DNA of 64,000 bases, taken from Brassica napus. Lineage: Eukaryota; Streptophyta; Magnoliopsida; Brassicales; Brassicaceae. Below, piece after piece: positions 23,807 through 36,199 of the stretch (positions are counted from its first letter, which is position 1; every line of letters begins with the position of its first letter). Location of the stretch: NCBI RefSeq assembly GCF_020379485.1, contig NC_063436.1, positions 26,162,423-26,226,422 on the forward strand, read 5' to 3'. The position numbers and the translations under genes were made by a program. Under the pieces are notes generated by a model. The model had not been told where the DNA came from. It was given only the letters and a program-made list of their open reading frames with translations, and ran no database searches.

Positions 23807-25080
23807 ATTAGGTTGTTTGTTTTTAATAACTTACCTTTCTAATATGGATTACTTGCGCAAGTTGAAATCATTAAATATGCAAATATCTTATTGACAAAAT
23901 TTGTTTTTAATAACTTACCTTTCTAATATAGATTACTTGCGCAAGTTGAAATCATTAAATATGCAAATCACTTATTCACAATATGGATTACTTGCACAAG
24001 TTGAAATCATTAAATTTTATCGATTTAGTTTACCGTTGGACAAGATTTAGATTTAAGACAAATATTAAAAACTTTCTTTATTATTCAAACAGTAAACTTG
24101 CGTATATTGATATCATATTTATTATATTGCTTACAAAATATTTTAATGTTTCTAATTAGGTTGTTTGTTTTTAATAACTTACCTTTCTAATATGGATTAC
24201 TTGCGCAAGTTAAAATCATATCATATGCAAATCATTTTTTGACAATACACATTTAATATCGATTAAGTTGAAATCATTAAATATGCAAATATCTTATTGA
24301 CAAAATTTGTTTTTAATAACTTACCTTTCTAATATAGATTACTTGCGCAAGTTGAAATCATTAAATATGCAAATCACTTATTCACAATATGGATTACTTG
24401 CACAAGTTGAAATCATTAAATTTTATCGATTTAGTTTACCATTGGGCAAGATTTAGAATTAAGACAAATATTAAAAACTTTCTTTATTATTCAAACAGTA
24501 AACTTGCGCATGTTGATATTATATTTATTATATTGCTTACAAAATATTTTAATGTTTCTAATTAGGTTGTTTGTTTTTAATAACTTACCTTTCTAATATG
24601 GATTACTTGCGCAAGTTAAAATCATATCATATGCAAATCATTTTTTGACAATACACATTTAATATCGATTAAGTTGAAATCATTAAATATGCAAATAACT
24701 TATTGACAAAAAATTTTTTTAATAATTTACCTTTCTAATATAGATTACTTGCGCAAGTTGAAATCATTAAATATGCAAATCACTTATTCACAATATGGAT
24801 TACTTGCGCAAGTTGAAATCATTAAATTTTATCGATTTAGTTTACTCTTGGGCAAGATTTAGAATTAAGACAAATATTAAAAACTTTCCTTATTATTCAA
24901 ACGGTAAACTTGCGCATGTTGATATCATATTTATTATATTGCTTACAAAATATTTTAATGTTTCTAATTAGGTTGTTTGTTTTTCATAACTTACCTTTCT
25001 AATATGGATTACTTGCGCAAGCTAAAATCATATCATATGCAAATCATTTTTTTACAATACACATTTAATATCTTTCTTTA
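23804..25080 (+). repeat. tandem array of about 406-bp units with palindromic submotif
   Basis: The phrase ctaattaggttgtttg starts at 23804, 24152, 24558 and 24964, spacings of 348, 406 and 406 bp. Each unit also contains two or three internal copies of a shorter motif around the 12-bp palindrome ACTTGCGCAAGT, followed by tgaaatcattaaa. The first unit lacks a segment of about 58 bp that the later ones have. The array is non-coding. Confidence 0.85.
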
Positions 25081-25279
25081 AACGATTTTATTATTTATTG
25101 TGCAAAATATTAAAATCATTAATATGAGAATAAATCGACTGTATATATATAGGAGACACCCAAGGTCTTAAAATATAAACATTCTCTTTTCATTCTTTAA
25201 AGTATTATTCACAAATCTCTCCTCTCATACTATTAAGGTATTACGACAATGCTGCTTGTGTGCTAAAAAAAATGTGTTT

Positions 25280-25834
25280 AGACGCAAAGGCTCCTCATCT
25301 TTAGAACCCTGAACTCAACTCTTTGTGTTTTGTCTCCAAAAAGCATGTCTGGTCTATCTTTTCCATGTGTTGAATACTGGTAACGACAATATGGTCTTCC
25401 TTTTTTTATATGTAGACCAGGTCGTGAAAGTGATAGTGATCCAGAAAACCTTGATTGAACATGCTGAGAAGCTTCGCCAAGTTAAAGCAGTTCTTGAAGA
25501 GGTTCTTTATTACTTTCTCTCTCTTTGTTGAATATTTTCCGGGAAAATATTACATAGTATCATTTAGTAATACTATCTTATATCATTTTATTTTGTTGAA
25601 TATACTATCTTATAAGTAAGCTAGCATTACGCATTTTTTATTTAATTCATGAGGTTATTTTCTCACAGCAGAGAACCTTTTGGAATGGCGCAGGGAGGAA
25701 ATTTCTCAGGGATATACAGGAAGGTTCAACTGAAGCCGCTGAAGTGGGATGATGAAGGCGAAGAATAAAGACCTGTAGAGGCCCTTATGATTCTTAAATA
25801 CATCGGTGTTCTAACTCACGCTGGTAGAAAACAG
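25280..25834 (+). pseudogene. captured fragment of a VIH-type inositol pyrophosphate kinase (PPIP5K) gene
   Basis: Three pieces match the plant VIH1/VIH2 phosphatase-like domain in order. DAKAPHL lies near 25280-25303. PGRESDSD then HAEKLRQVKAVLEE occupy 25416-25502 and are separated by a frameshift. The third piece, 25694-25834, encodes [15 protein letters not shown], an in-frame stop, then RPVEALMILKY and GVLTHAGRKQ. Exon edges keep their acceptor (tatgtag, gcgcag) and donor (gtgttt), so genomic DNA with introns was captured, not a processed copy. VIH enzymes make the InsP7/InsP8 phosphate-signalling molecules; this fragment is non-functional. It is inside the Helitron at 22900-27054. Confidence 0.82.
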
Positions 25835-26268
25835 GTGTTTACATACTCTACCATTTAATTTGTCATTGTTATATATATATATATATATATGTTTTCCAAA
25901 TATGGAAGAATTGTTTAACTTATTGACGTTTAACATCACTTGCCATATAATCTAACGAATATTACAAATAACAATTTATGGAAACTATTCTCGAAATTAT
26001 TGAAAGACTAATAATGTTTTATTTATTACTTTTAATATTTATAACCTATAAAATAAAATGAACGAAATTTTATATAAGATAATTATAATAGTTTTATCCT
26101 CTACTTGATGAAATGTGTTCGAATATAATTATATAATAACTATTTTAAATATTACAAAATCCAAAAATGTTTATGCTTATTATTTTTAAATTATTTATCG
26201 TTGTTTAAAGAATAAATTTATCATAATTTTAAAATAATTTATACAATGCTTACAAAATGCAAGGCAAA

Positions 26269-26391
26269 GTTGCACTTTCAAGAGTTAAGTCGAGATCTGG
26301 ATTAAAAATCCTAATAACTGGTAAAGAAGGGAAGCCGAAGACAAAAACATTGAATGTTGTCTACAAACAAATTTGTCAGAATATTCCGTAG
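26269..26391 (+). pseudogene. C-terminal remnant of Helitron helicase (RepHel)
   Basis: A 40-codon frame reading VALSRVKSRSGLKILI, then GKPKTKTLNVVYKQ and a TAG stop. It matches the conserved C-terminal end of plant Helitron PIF1-like helicases (VALSRV is helicase motif VI). The rest of the enzyme is missing upstream. Confidence 0.75.
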
Positions 26392-27054
26392 TCACGGTAC
26401 GTAATTTTAATCTACTTTTTTCAAATACAAATTTTAAAATATATAAACTCTTACAATTATTTATTTTTTGTATTTGCCAGATGGGTTGTGATCAGTTAGG
26501 AGACCGATGACGGTATGTCAATTTAATATTATTTCATGTTCAATAAAATTTAGAAATTTATAAATTTATCAAATAATGTTTACCCGTCAAATTGTTTACA
26601 AAATTTATTTAATTTTATGCACGTTTGTAATTGAATTTGCTTTCTTTATCGAGAAATGTACTTCATAATTTATATTATTTATGGATAATATTTTGATTTG
26701 TATTATATTTTCTTTTAATATGTCTACATAAATGTTTGTTTATTATTTATGGAAAAATAATATTATTCACCTAAAATAAAGAATTACGAAATATATACAA
26801 TACAATTCTAATTAATGATAATATAAAATCTGTTACTTCTAAAACTATACACTATTTATTCCATTTTTTGAATGAAAGTATCTTCGTAAACACACAAAAT
26901 ATTTTGTGACGTTGCAATTATACATACACACATTATCTGCTTCTTCATACTGATGTTACTGTGTTCCCTCTCGTGAGGTACGGACCGAGAGAGAACACAG
27001 GGTGCGGACCGATCATATTCTTATGCCCGCACAGGATGCGGGCCGGTCACCTAG

Positions 27055-28360
27055 TTCACAATAAATTCTTGATAACAAATCAAAGAAAAGCCTTGAGCAT
27101 ATGAAACGTCATTTTAAAGCAAATTTATTGCTAAAAATCAAATCAAATGCTTTTCACAGAAAAAAAAAAGTAATTTAATTTTGCTTAAAAATAGAAAATA
27201 AAGTCTAAAAGGAAACATAAACCATCAACAAGAAAATTAATAAAGCAACAAAAAGATCATAACAAAAATTTAAAACTATACAAAACAAATTGAATTTTTA
27301 ACAAACACATTAAAACTATACAAAAATAATGGGTAGAGTTTCGTATTTGCAAAACTCAAATTTGGTGCAGGGCGGGGCCAAACAAAAGAGAGCTAATCAC
27401 TGAAGAAGTTGTCCTCTTCTTTTTATACTAAAGTACCTTTTAAAATTTCTTTTAAGATCATCACAGTTCAGTTCAGTTCCACAATTTGATTACAATATTA
27501 GATTTTGATGTTACACAAATGCTGTAATTCCTTGTAGACTGTTAAAAATAAGGATTAATTTGTATACTAAACAAACTTTTAATTCAAGAACCTTTTCTCA
27601 GTGTAACATTTACATTATTGGTCGAACACTGCATAAAAGAGAGAATATGATAGTATAAATTTATCAAAGATTATTAATTTGATCCACCCCTTCCCCCCAA
27701 CATTTTTATTGCGGCACGCAAAGCAACGGCTATGACAAAGAAAAGTCGGTTTGCCCAGCTAAAGTCATGTCCACTTACTAAGTCGAGAGCAATAAATTAA
27801 AGAGTGTTAAAAAAATAGAGAGCAATAAATTAAAGCAATTCACATCAAACTATGACACTATAAAACCATGGAAGCTAACACTTAATTTGGTGTTATTTGA
27901 GTTGTTGGATTGAAATGGTGAGTGGGGGCTGAATTATTCATAGGTGCTACTTAAATATGTGATCAATGACTATTGTGTGATCAAAAAGTGGATTATTAGT
28001 CAAATATAGTTGGCATACAAATATATATTTAGTCTATGATTTACGTTTAATTAGTAGTTATTTAGTCTAAGCTGGAAAAAGGTTTATAGAAGTTGAAAAA
28101 AGGTGATCATAAACAGAATCTTCGTTTGGATGAATCGGATTGTACCAGACGAAGCGCAATATAAAATTTGCAGCTTGTTTAATTAAGAAATAAACTCTTT
28201 TAAAACATAATTTGCCCCTTTGTTATCTTTTATTTATCATCTATGACAGTTATTAAAGGTAAGTTCAGCTTAGTGTTTGCATTACTTGTTACTAACTGAA
28301 ACTAATAAAGAAAGTTATTAGCTCCCTTTTAAAAACCAACTAATATGCTAATAAAAATGT
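27055..28360. other. AT-rich intergenic DNA
   Basis: No gene or clear element ends were found. Confidence 0.4.
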
Positions 28361-28372
28361 AGTACGACTTAC

Positions 28373-28610
28373 AGCGGAAGCTCTGTCCATCCGGGAAGTA
28401 CTAAAGGCTGCTTCCATGGCGTGTATGTCAAATATCAAGGTTATGTTGGACTCAATCGTCCTTGTCTCAGCCCTGCGATCAGGGACGGTTCTGAGGTGGC
28501 GGGTCTTTTCTATTATATTGATCACCTCGTTTCTCTCTTTTGGTCAGAGGTTTGTCAGAGGTAAACGAGGATATGTCAACCAAGTTTTGAAAATGTTCAT
28601 AAAAGTTTAA
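28373..28610 (+). pseudogene. LINE RNase H-domain remnant
   Basis: The frame reads AEALSIREVLKAAS, then KVMLDSIVLVSALRSG. This is the pattern of the RNase H-like domain (RVT_3) at the 3' end of plant L1-type LINEs, where AEALAIREAL precedes a DS-x-xLV helix. The upstream reverse transcriptase is absent and the frame drifts after about residue 45. It is a short truncated relic. Confidence 0.55.
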
Positions 28611-29742
28611 TAAACCAAGCATATGATGCTATTTGTTAATCTTTGTAATGATAATTGCAACAATTCTATGATTCTTTTTTTAATTTTAAAGACATGATTA
28701 GGTAATTTGATATTAAAGGTTAATCTGTGCAATGAATTAATATATGATAATAGTTACAATATTTTTCTTTTTTAATCTTTCCCAAAATTAGCAATAATAA
28801 GTTTTAAAAATATTATTTCTAAAACGTGATTTTGTGATAAAATGTCGGTCGTTCTACAAAAAAGGATAATTTAGGCTTCGAATGGAAAAAGCGGATCAAA
28901 CGTTGCGTATCTGGCAGATCATACGGATTGAGCAAAACAAGAATGGATCTAGCGGTTCTAGTGTGGATCAAGCGGATCTAGTGTTTCAAAATATATGTTT
29001 GAATAGTGAAAGTGGATAAAAAGCGGTCTAAAATACTGTACAAGTTTAAAATAATTTTGAAAAATGTTATATTATCATTTCTACTTCATAACTAAATGTA
29101 GTTATTAAAAAAAAAACTTATAACTGAAAAACTATAAATTATTAAAAAAATATAAAGTATGATACCAAATAATTATACATTGTAGCTATTATCAAAATTT
29201 TAAATATAATAAAAAATAGATATTTAGTATTACATAAAATATATTTAAATATGACATATTCTTAAAAATAAACTATAATCCTAAATATATACATGATAAA
29301 TATGGTGTAAATACAAAACTAAATGTTGTTTAAAATCAAATAAGATTTAAAAAATGAAGAATTATAATATTATGTTTATATATGTTACAAAAAAGATTAT
29401 ATCATATAAATATGAAATAAATAAATTACTTCAAAACTACAAAAGTGTTTTTACAAATTAAATTTAAATTGGAAAATAAATTATTTGAATTAGTTAGTGA
29501 AGCTTGCTTTTACAAATCACCATACGTACATGGAAAATAGAAAACAGTTTATGATGTACTATACATAAATAGAATATTAATAAAATTATATGATATACTA
29601 ATACATAAATAGAAAACTTAAACACACAACGTCCAATACACTTCATAAACAGTTGTTCTAAATGTAATAAATAAATGCAATAAGTATATTAATAGGTAAT
29701 TTGATATATATATATATACACTATTTTTTAAAGTGAAACAAA
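28611..29742. other. AT-rich intergenic DNA
   Basis: A stretch with several gcggatc/agcggat motifs at 28890-29030 may be the end of an old element; the rest is AT-rich without genes. Confidence 0.4.
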
Positions 29743-30092
29743 TCAATACAATACTAAAAGTTAAATAAGAGCTCCTCTCATGCTGTCCACGTCATCACAA
29801 ATAATCAACCAATAGAAGATCAGATTTTCGCCACGTCAGAGGTTCCGCGCGTGTCCTTGCGTTTTGTGTTTTATTAGGGATTTTTATTATTATCGTTCTT
29901 CAGCTCTTTAACACAGCCGTCTCCGACTCTTCGCTAATCTTTGTCTGCAGACACCATGATTTCATCTCTCAACTCTTAACCTCCCCTATAGATCAACGTA
30001 TTCCTCTTAATTTTGCCAATAAATGTTATTCTCATTAACCCAATACCTCTTTGTTTCCTTCAAGTCAACCCAAAGTCGTGGAAGCCGTCGCT

Positions 30093-31680
30093 ATGGCTGC
30101 TCTTAGGCGTAGCAAGAAGAAGAAGCTAAGTCGCAGACTCATCCACTCAACAATCGGTCGAAGTCGAATCCGAAGAAGAAGAAGAAGATGTTGATGGTGA
30201 CGAGGAGGAGGACACAGAGCCATTGGCCGACGACTTTCTCGATGGTAGCGATGATGAAAAGGAACCTCTGGGTTCTGATTCTGGCAGGATCTGGTAAAAG
30301 TAAAGTAAAGCTATTGATGAAGAACGTAAAAGGCAGGAGCAAGATGCAAAAGATGAACTACATATGAACATAAAGGAACAACCTGACGAGTTCGTCTACC
30401 AACCAAAAAGGTTCAATCTTTTTGTAGTTTTCCTGCCCTTTCATGTGAATTTGCATCCGTTGATGTGAGTGACGTCTTCGGAACAGTAAGTCTCTGCTCA
30501 TACCTCTCTATTTTGATGTATCCCTTCCTCACTTTCAAATACATTTTGCTATAGATGATGTATTATTATCATACAAGAAAGCAAAAACGCTGAAGAAAAA
30601 GCTTAAGTCTTGACATTTCTTCAGTTTCAGAATATTTATCTTTGGTTATATGATACATGGTAGACTATACCTATAAGAATTTGAGTCGGCTGTGCTGTTA
30701 TGATCCGGATTTAATATAATGGTTATAGCTTCCATTTATATTAGTAATTGTCATCGTAAAAGGTAGGTGGAACTTAATAATACCTTCATACTGCAAACAA
30801 GTGTTATTGCCATGTTGTTGAAAGCTTGAAGATTGTTACTTTTCCCATGAGTCCCTGTTCCAGTTTGAAAGAAACATTTGCTGAATTTAACCGAGCTATG
30901 ATAAATATATATGCATATTATTTATATGGTTTGCTCCTAGATCTAAATTTGATGTTTGGATTTTCAGAATAGGCTGAACGGAACAGCCTGACGAGTTTCG
31001 TCTACCAACCAAAAAGGTTTAATCTTTTGGAATTTTACAAATCAAATTCATTCCTTTTTTAACATTTTTATTTTGCAATTGTTGGTTGGTTTATGTTGAA
31101 AAGATCAATGGAGCATTATAGTTTTAGGTTTCTTATCATTGTTTCCAGGAACTTGAAGAAGAGTCAAGTGGGCCACCAGATCTTCCTACCTTGCAAACTA
31201 GGATAAAAGAGAGTGAGAAACTTTGATTTGTATTTTTATTTCTTTTAAAGATTCTTCCTAAGGAACTAGCCTTTGTTTTATAGCTTGATATTACTTTTAT
31301 GTGTTAAGTTGTTAGAATGTTGTCGAATTTAGGATTTGAGGCCAGAAGGAGTGAAGAAGAAGGAATTTGTTGAATAGATTAAGGCTGATATTGGTTCTTA
31401 TTACGGCTATAATGAGTTTTTTAATGGAATTCTGGTTCAGGTTTTTTGCTAATCGCTGACTTCACTTTTTATGTACATTTTTTTGTTCTTTTTGGTGTAA
31501 AGCTATGTATAAAGCTATGTGTGAGCTAATTTTGTTACTCACATATGTTGAATTGGTGTATTGTGGCAGATGTTTCATGGAACTAATTGAAGCTTTTGAA
31601 AGCAAATGCCTACGTCTATACGTCCACACTCTTAAGGTGAACTTGGTTGTACAGTTATACTGTGGAGTGTCTTGAAGTAA
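30093..31680 (+). pseudogene. captured 5' part of a NOP2/NSUN-type rRNA cytosine methyltransferase gene
   Basis: The fragment starts at an ATG reading MAALRRSKKKK and shifts frame into an acidic stretch with EPLADDFLDGSDDE. Next come DEERKRQEQDAKDEL and NIKEQPDEF (30300-30412), LEEESSGPPDLPTL (31151-31190), IKADIGSYYGYNEF (31378-31420) and MELIEAFE (31573-31600). This order matches plant NOP2-like proteins (OLI2/NOP2A family), which methylate 25S rRNA in the nucleolus. Introns are retained. The end of exon 1 (EQPDEFxLP) is present twice, at about 30375-30412 and 30974-31016, suggesting an internal duplication. In-frame stops and shifts show it is broken. A later exon of the same gene lies at 32815-32856. 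Confidence 0.82.
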
Positions 31681-31754
31681 GTGTTTCTCAATCGTTGATG
31701 TATAGTAAATTTTTTAATAAAATCACATTACTCTTACCAAACCATAGACTCTGA

Positions 31755-32015
31755 TTGAAGGTACAGTCTCCAGTCATGATGCTGCTCAATCTCAACCAGA
31801 CTTATGAATTATGTTATGGGACAAGGATGATAGTTACTCGACTAGGTAACATGATAGTCGAGGCTGAGATCATGACTGGGAAAGATGCAGGTGAACAAAT
31901 ATTGATTCCTCGGATACAGCTTTCCCCTCTTGACACCATGCATCCTTTCACATTATGCCAAAGCCAATATCCGCTGCGTCTTTGCTATGAGATAAAAGTC
32001 AAGAACAAAGTCTGA
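31755..32015 (+). pseudogene. Helitron PIF1-like helicase fragment
   Basis: An 86-codon frame with SPVMMLLNLNQTYELCYGTR, then VTRLGNMIVEA, TGKDAGEQILIPRI and LSPLDTMHPF. This is the pattern of the PIF1-like helicase region of plant Helitron RepHel proteins (vMLLRN-d-GLCNGTR...vLIPRI). It ends before motif VI, so the C terminus is lost. It interrupts the NOP2 fragment. Confidence 0.75.
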
Positions 32016-32040
32016 ATCAAGTTGCTTTATATCTTCCTAG

Positions 32041-32760
32041 GACCGTCTTCACTCACGGCCAGTTGTACGTAGAGGCAGGATCGGCTCCCTCTGCCTACGA
32101 AGGCTCTTCGGAAAATCAGACGACGCCGACACCTTCTTCCTCGCCTCTATCTTGCGCCACTTTCTCCACGTCATGACGGACAAGAACGCGGGCTACCTTG
32201 CCACTCATGAGATGCGAGTTTTCAGCCACGAGAAGAAAATGGCAATGCGCGACCAAATTCTCCAACACGTGATTCACCTGGTGCGTGACCAATACGGCTG
32301 CATCGCGCTCAATGCAATCATTAGCGAGGTGGTCTTTGACTACTGCAGAAACGACCTCCATGATGTAGTCGCGTTCAACACTCCTTTGCTAAGCAGCGAT
32401 GCTTATGGGAACCATGTGGTCCGACACGTGCTTAAGCAGAATAACTTGCGTCGCACATATGACATTGCGGTTAGCCTCCGTGGCCATTACGTTGAGCTCT
32501 CTTTTACGAGGTATGGAAGCCGCATCGTGGAGAAGCTTTTGGAGAGGAAGGAGACGGGGCCTTTGGTGGTGGCAGAGCTTTTGGAGTGCGGAAGAGACAA
32601 GTTGCGCAGGCTGACGAATTTCGTGGTAGAAACGTCACTGAAAGTCACGCCGGAGGATCTTTATAGGGCTTTGGTGAATAAGCTCAAGCCTTTTCTCCCT
32701 CAGTTGCGTAGGTCTACTTATGGCACCAACATTGCAGAAATATTGGAGTCGATACGTTAG
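32041..32760 (+). pseudogene. captured Pumilio (PUF) C-terminal fragment, open for 239 codons
   Basis: Open from an acceptor-like tcttcctag to TAG at 32758. It matches the C-terminal repeats of Brassicaceae Pumilio proteins: FFLASILRHFLHVMTDKNAG, HLVRDQYGCIALNAII, SSDAYGNHVVRHVLK, LRGHYVELSFTRYGSRIVEK and a terminal LRRSTYGTNIAEILES. About five PUF repeats, which bind single RNA bases, are recognisable. There are no internal stops and no introns. No ATG opens the frame before an internal methionine, the N-terminal repeats are missing, and a few residues of one repeat are deleted near LTNFVVE. It sits inside the NOP2 fragment. Expression as a fusion with neighbouring exons is possible but unshown. 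Confidence 0.78.
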
Positions 32761-32814
32761 CTTTTTTTTGGATAGACTCGGTGACGGGATTTTGCTGATG
32801 CACTTTTGAACAGA

Positions 32815-32856
32815 TGAGAGGAGTTGATCTAGATCCATTAAGCAAGTGGTCAAAAG
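32815..32856 (+). pseudogene. detached NOP2 exon piece
   Basis: After a ttgaacag acceptor-like sequence the frame reads RGVDLDPLSKWSK and meets a gtaag donor. This matches the NOP2 segment that follows the exon at 31573-31640, so the helicase and Pumilio pieces split one captured gene. Confidence 0.75.
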
Positions 32857-32889
32857 TAAGTTGTGTTTGAAGATTGTCTTCCTTTCGAT

Positions 32890-33507
32890 TGAAGGAATGT
32901 GATGGATATGAACACTACTTACGGTGGTTTAGCTGCTGCTTTGGTCGATGATCGTTTGTGGGTTATGAACGTTGTGTCGTCTTACGCTGCGAATACACGC
33001 TTCCCGTTGTGTTTGATCGTGGATTGATTGGAACATATCACGACTGGTAAAATTTATCAAAGCCTATTCTTTATACGTTTTTTAATCACTTTGAATTTGC
33101 ATACATAATGCGTTATGTTGTGACATAGGTGTGAAGCTTTTTCAACTTATACAAGAACTTACGATCTTCTTCCCGTTGCTGGTTTGTTTACATATGAGAG
33201 CCAAAGGTAATTCTCAAAGCCTCTGAAACTCATTGATGCTGTGATATAAGTGTTAAGTAATGATATGTTATTATGCAGGTGTGAGATGAAATAAGTAATG
33301 CTGGAAATGGATCGGATCTTGCGTCCTAATGGGTATGCGATTATACGCGAGTCGAGCTATTTCGCCGATAATGTTGCATCCGTTGCTAAAGGACTGAGAT
33401 GGAGTTGCCGTAAGGAACATACAGAGTCTGAGTCAGAGAACGAGAAGTTCTTGATTTGCCAGAAGAAGCTGTGGTATTCTTCTAACGCTACGTCAGTAAC
33501 AAAATAG
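32890..33507 (+). pseudogene. captured C-terminal part of a QUA3-like pectin methyltransferase gene
   Basis: Three exon pieces with retained introns match plant PMT/QUASIMODO-type Golgi methyltransferases. The first, 32898-33048, reads VMDMNTTYGGLAAAL and VVFDRGLIGTYHDW. The second, 33130-33208, reads CEAFSTYTRTYDLLPVAGLF. The third, 33280-33507, reads MLEMDRILRPNGYAIIRES and ends KKLWYSSNAT. The closest family I recall is QUA3 (At4g00740-like). A tyrosine codon in the third exon is a TAA stop (near 33293), and a small insertion shifts the frame in the first. It is the 3'-most captured piece. Confidence 0.8.
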
Positions 33508-36199
33508 TAAAAAGTGAGAGGGGCAAAATCTAAAGTTAAGCTTAAAGCCTTGGTTTTGGGTGTCCTGTAGATTTCTTGAGAACAAAGTCACAACAACAAA
33601 CATAGGTTCTTTGTCTTCCTTCAAAGCCAAGAAAGGTGTTTAAAGCAGCTGCCAATTCTTATTTTATTATCCCAGCATATTTATCAAGTTTCGAGTTTTG
33701 CTTATTGTATATGCTTGGTGAGAATTATATTATTGATCTTTTTTTTAAACTGTAATTTTAAATTTGAAATGGTCGAGATTTCTCCAAAGTTAGCTATATT
33801 GATTTGAGATACAGTTGCATCGTCTTGCACGTTAGTACTTGGTGGTCCATTAATCCATTACAAAAAATTATCTTACCTTTTCTCTTGCATTTGCATAAAG
33901 AAAATAGTTTTTTCTTGAACAAAAAAAATCATAAAGAAAATAGTTGTGTGGTTGTTTTATCTTTCCAACAATTTATATACCAAACAAAGAACAAATACCA
34001 TTAGCGGTAAGGATTTGGTTCGTGTTTTTAGTATTGTAGCCAAAAAGTACAAAGCCAATGAATGAGGAATATTTAAAAACTGAAAAGTAAATATGGCCGG
34101 CCTGGTTAAGTGGAAGGTTCGTAAACGAATGTCAGCTTTCACAAATAAAAAATATTATTCGTAAATTTAGAAAAAATAGATCAAGAATATTCTTTTTCAT
34201 AACAGAAAATAAAAGAATACATGAGAAACAAATCCATCTCTATTATGAAATTCTTCTATTTTAGAAAAAAATAGAGGAATACATTAGAGATGGTCTAAGG
34301 CATGGCCGAGGTAAATGATCAATGTTGAGATTTTAGCTTTCCTAATTTTTACTATTCTAATGTTTTAATATAATTTGAATTCCCTTTGCCTTATAATATA
34401 ATGGTTTAAAAGTATTTTTTGTTTCACTATAGAATTTATTTTTATATTTCAATGTAACTTTATACTTATTGGATATTGTCTTGCCAATTAAATTATGTAA
34501 ATTACTGTGTAATTGATTAAATTTATATATTATATGACAGTTTTCTAAAGTAATAAGTTTTAAATATTACAGATTTTAATTAAAACTGATTACATTTTGA
34601 AACAAATAGAGTAATCTATAAACTAACTTTATATATATATGAGGACAAAATTGTAAAGTGGTCTCACCTTGAATTTTTCTCATTCTGTGCATTCCTAATT
34701 GAAAGAAGATAATCAACATCTAACATTATGTTACTCTCAGTATATTAGAAATGGTCGAACCGTAAACCAATTAAGGATGATGTAATGAAGACATAAAATC
34801 GTATTTTAAGTTATCACAAATATAGAATCAATTGACAACAACTTAATTATGTCCAGCGTAGGACAACAAAGAAGAGTTTCTATACCTTCTAATATTATAA
34901 TATCTCGCTATATTAGTGGCTAAATCAGTTTTCTCTAGCACAAATACTCACTCCATTCGTGGAGTTTAACCTTTTCTATCTGATGATATTAGTAGTTTGA
35001 TCCCAAAAAAAAAAAAGGGTCAAACTGTATGTTACAATTGGAGTAAGAAAACAAACAAAAATCAACCAAAGACTTTTAAGGTATATGAAACAAAAATTGA
35101 AAATAACAATTCTCTGCAATTAAAGAATAAGACAATAAAATTGTAAAAATACAAAATAAAACGGAAAAATATACACAGAAAGAAAGATTTAGTAAAATAA
35201 AATCATAATATAATTCATAATTGATAGTGCTCAGTTACACTAAAAAGTCTAAATTTACAACATACACAGTTTTATTTACATCTTTAAACATATTATCTAA
35301 TTAAAATGATTCTAAAAAAGTGTCAGTATGAAGAGTTAGAAAATATACGATAAAATATAATAAATAACGTTAAAAATACATTATCACTGATCACTAAAAA
35401 ATCATGTTAGTAGTAATAAAAATGAAATGACAACACATTTATTAAAACCATAGAACGGCACGCATCAATGTGTTATTAAATATACAAACTACAAATTAAA
35501 TATGCTCAGCGTAAACACACATAAAATGAGACATCATATTTGAATATATTTAAATAAATAATTTTAAATATATTATATTCTTGATAAATTTAAAATTACT
35601 TAAAAACAAACTAAATTATTAAAAAATTAATATACAAATAAAACTAAAGCAATATTTTGTAACGTCAAAATAATAAATGAATAAAAAAATATTATGTTAA
35701 TAAAATAGATTTTCGATTTTAAAGACTTCTAATTCATGTAATATTACAAAATTCAAAAAAAAAATTATTACAATTAATATTTTACCATTAGATATATTAA
35801 AATAATATTCTAGATCGATATTCAATTGTCAGTTTTCAACTATTACACGTAAAAAAATATTATTAAGTACGCTTCTTTTTTTTGAAAAGGAAATTTTATA
35901 TTTTAAGTAGGTTATTGGAGAACTTTTTCTTTTCGTGAATTTATTCGAGATGAGATTTCGATCTTTTGAACTAAGATAATTTATGTTCTATTCAAAATTA
36001 TATTTTTTACATGACTCTAAAATCTCAGACTTGATTCTTCATATTTTATTAGTTAATTGTGTTACATATAGTAGAAATACTTACTTCAAATTAAAAATAT
36101 AAAAAAAAACTAAATTTAAAAATTAGTTATATATAATTTAATATACAAAAGTTCACATATAAATAAAAACGATAAATTTAATAAATTTAAATATATTAT
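33508..36199. other. AT-rich interior of the composite Helitron
   Basis: No gene is supported. A possible MITE edge (ataca-ttagagatggtctaagg) is near 34275-34300. The second candidate Helitron start is at 34615. Confidence 0.4.

Larger units (their letters stand above)
22900..27054 (+). mobile_element. Helitron with captured VIH fragment and helicase remnant
   Basis: The proposed 5' end TCCCCTATACATTAAAAGAG follows an A. The 3' end is CTAG at 27051-27054, followed by T. A terminal hairpin, GCCCGCA paired with TGCGGGC (27025-27031 and 27037-27043), lies 7 bp before CTAG. Inside are a tract of gggttcgggtatt-type repeats (23104-23800), a 406-bp tandem array, a fragment of an inositol-pyrophosphate kinase gene and the last 40 codons of a Helitron RepHel helicase. 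The remnant helicase near the 3' side supports decay from an autonomous element. The pairing of these two ends is an inference; a composite of two elements is possible. Confidence 0.65.
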
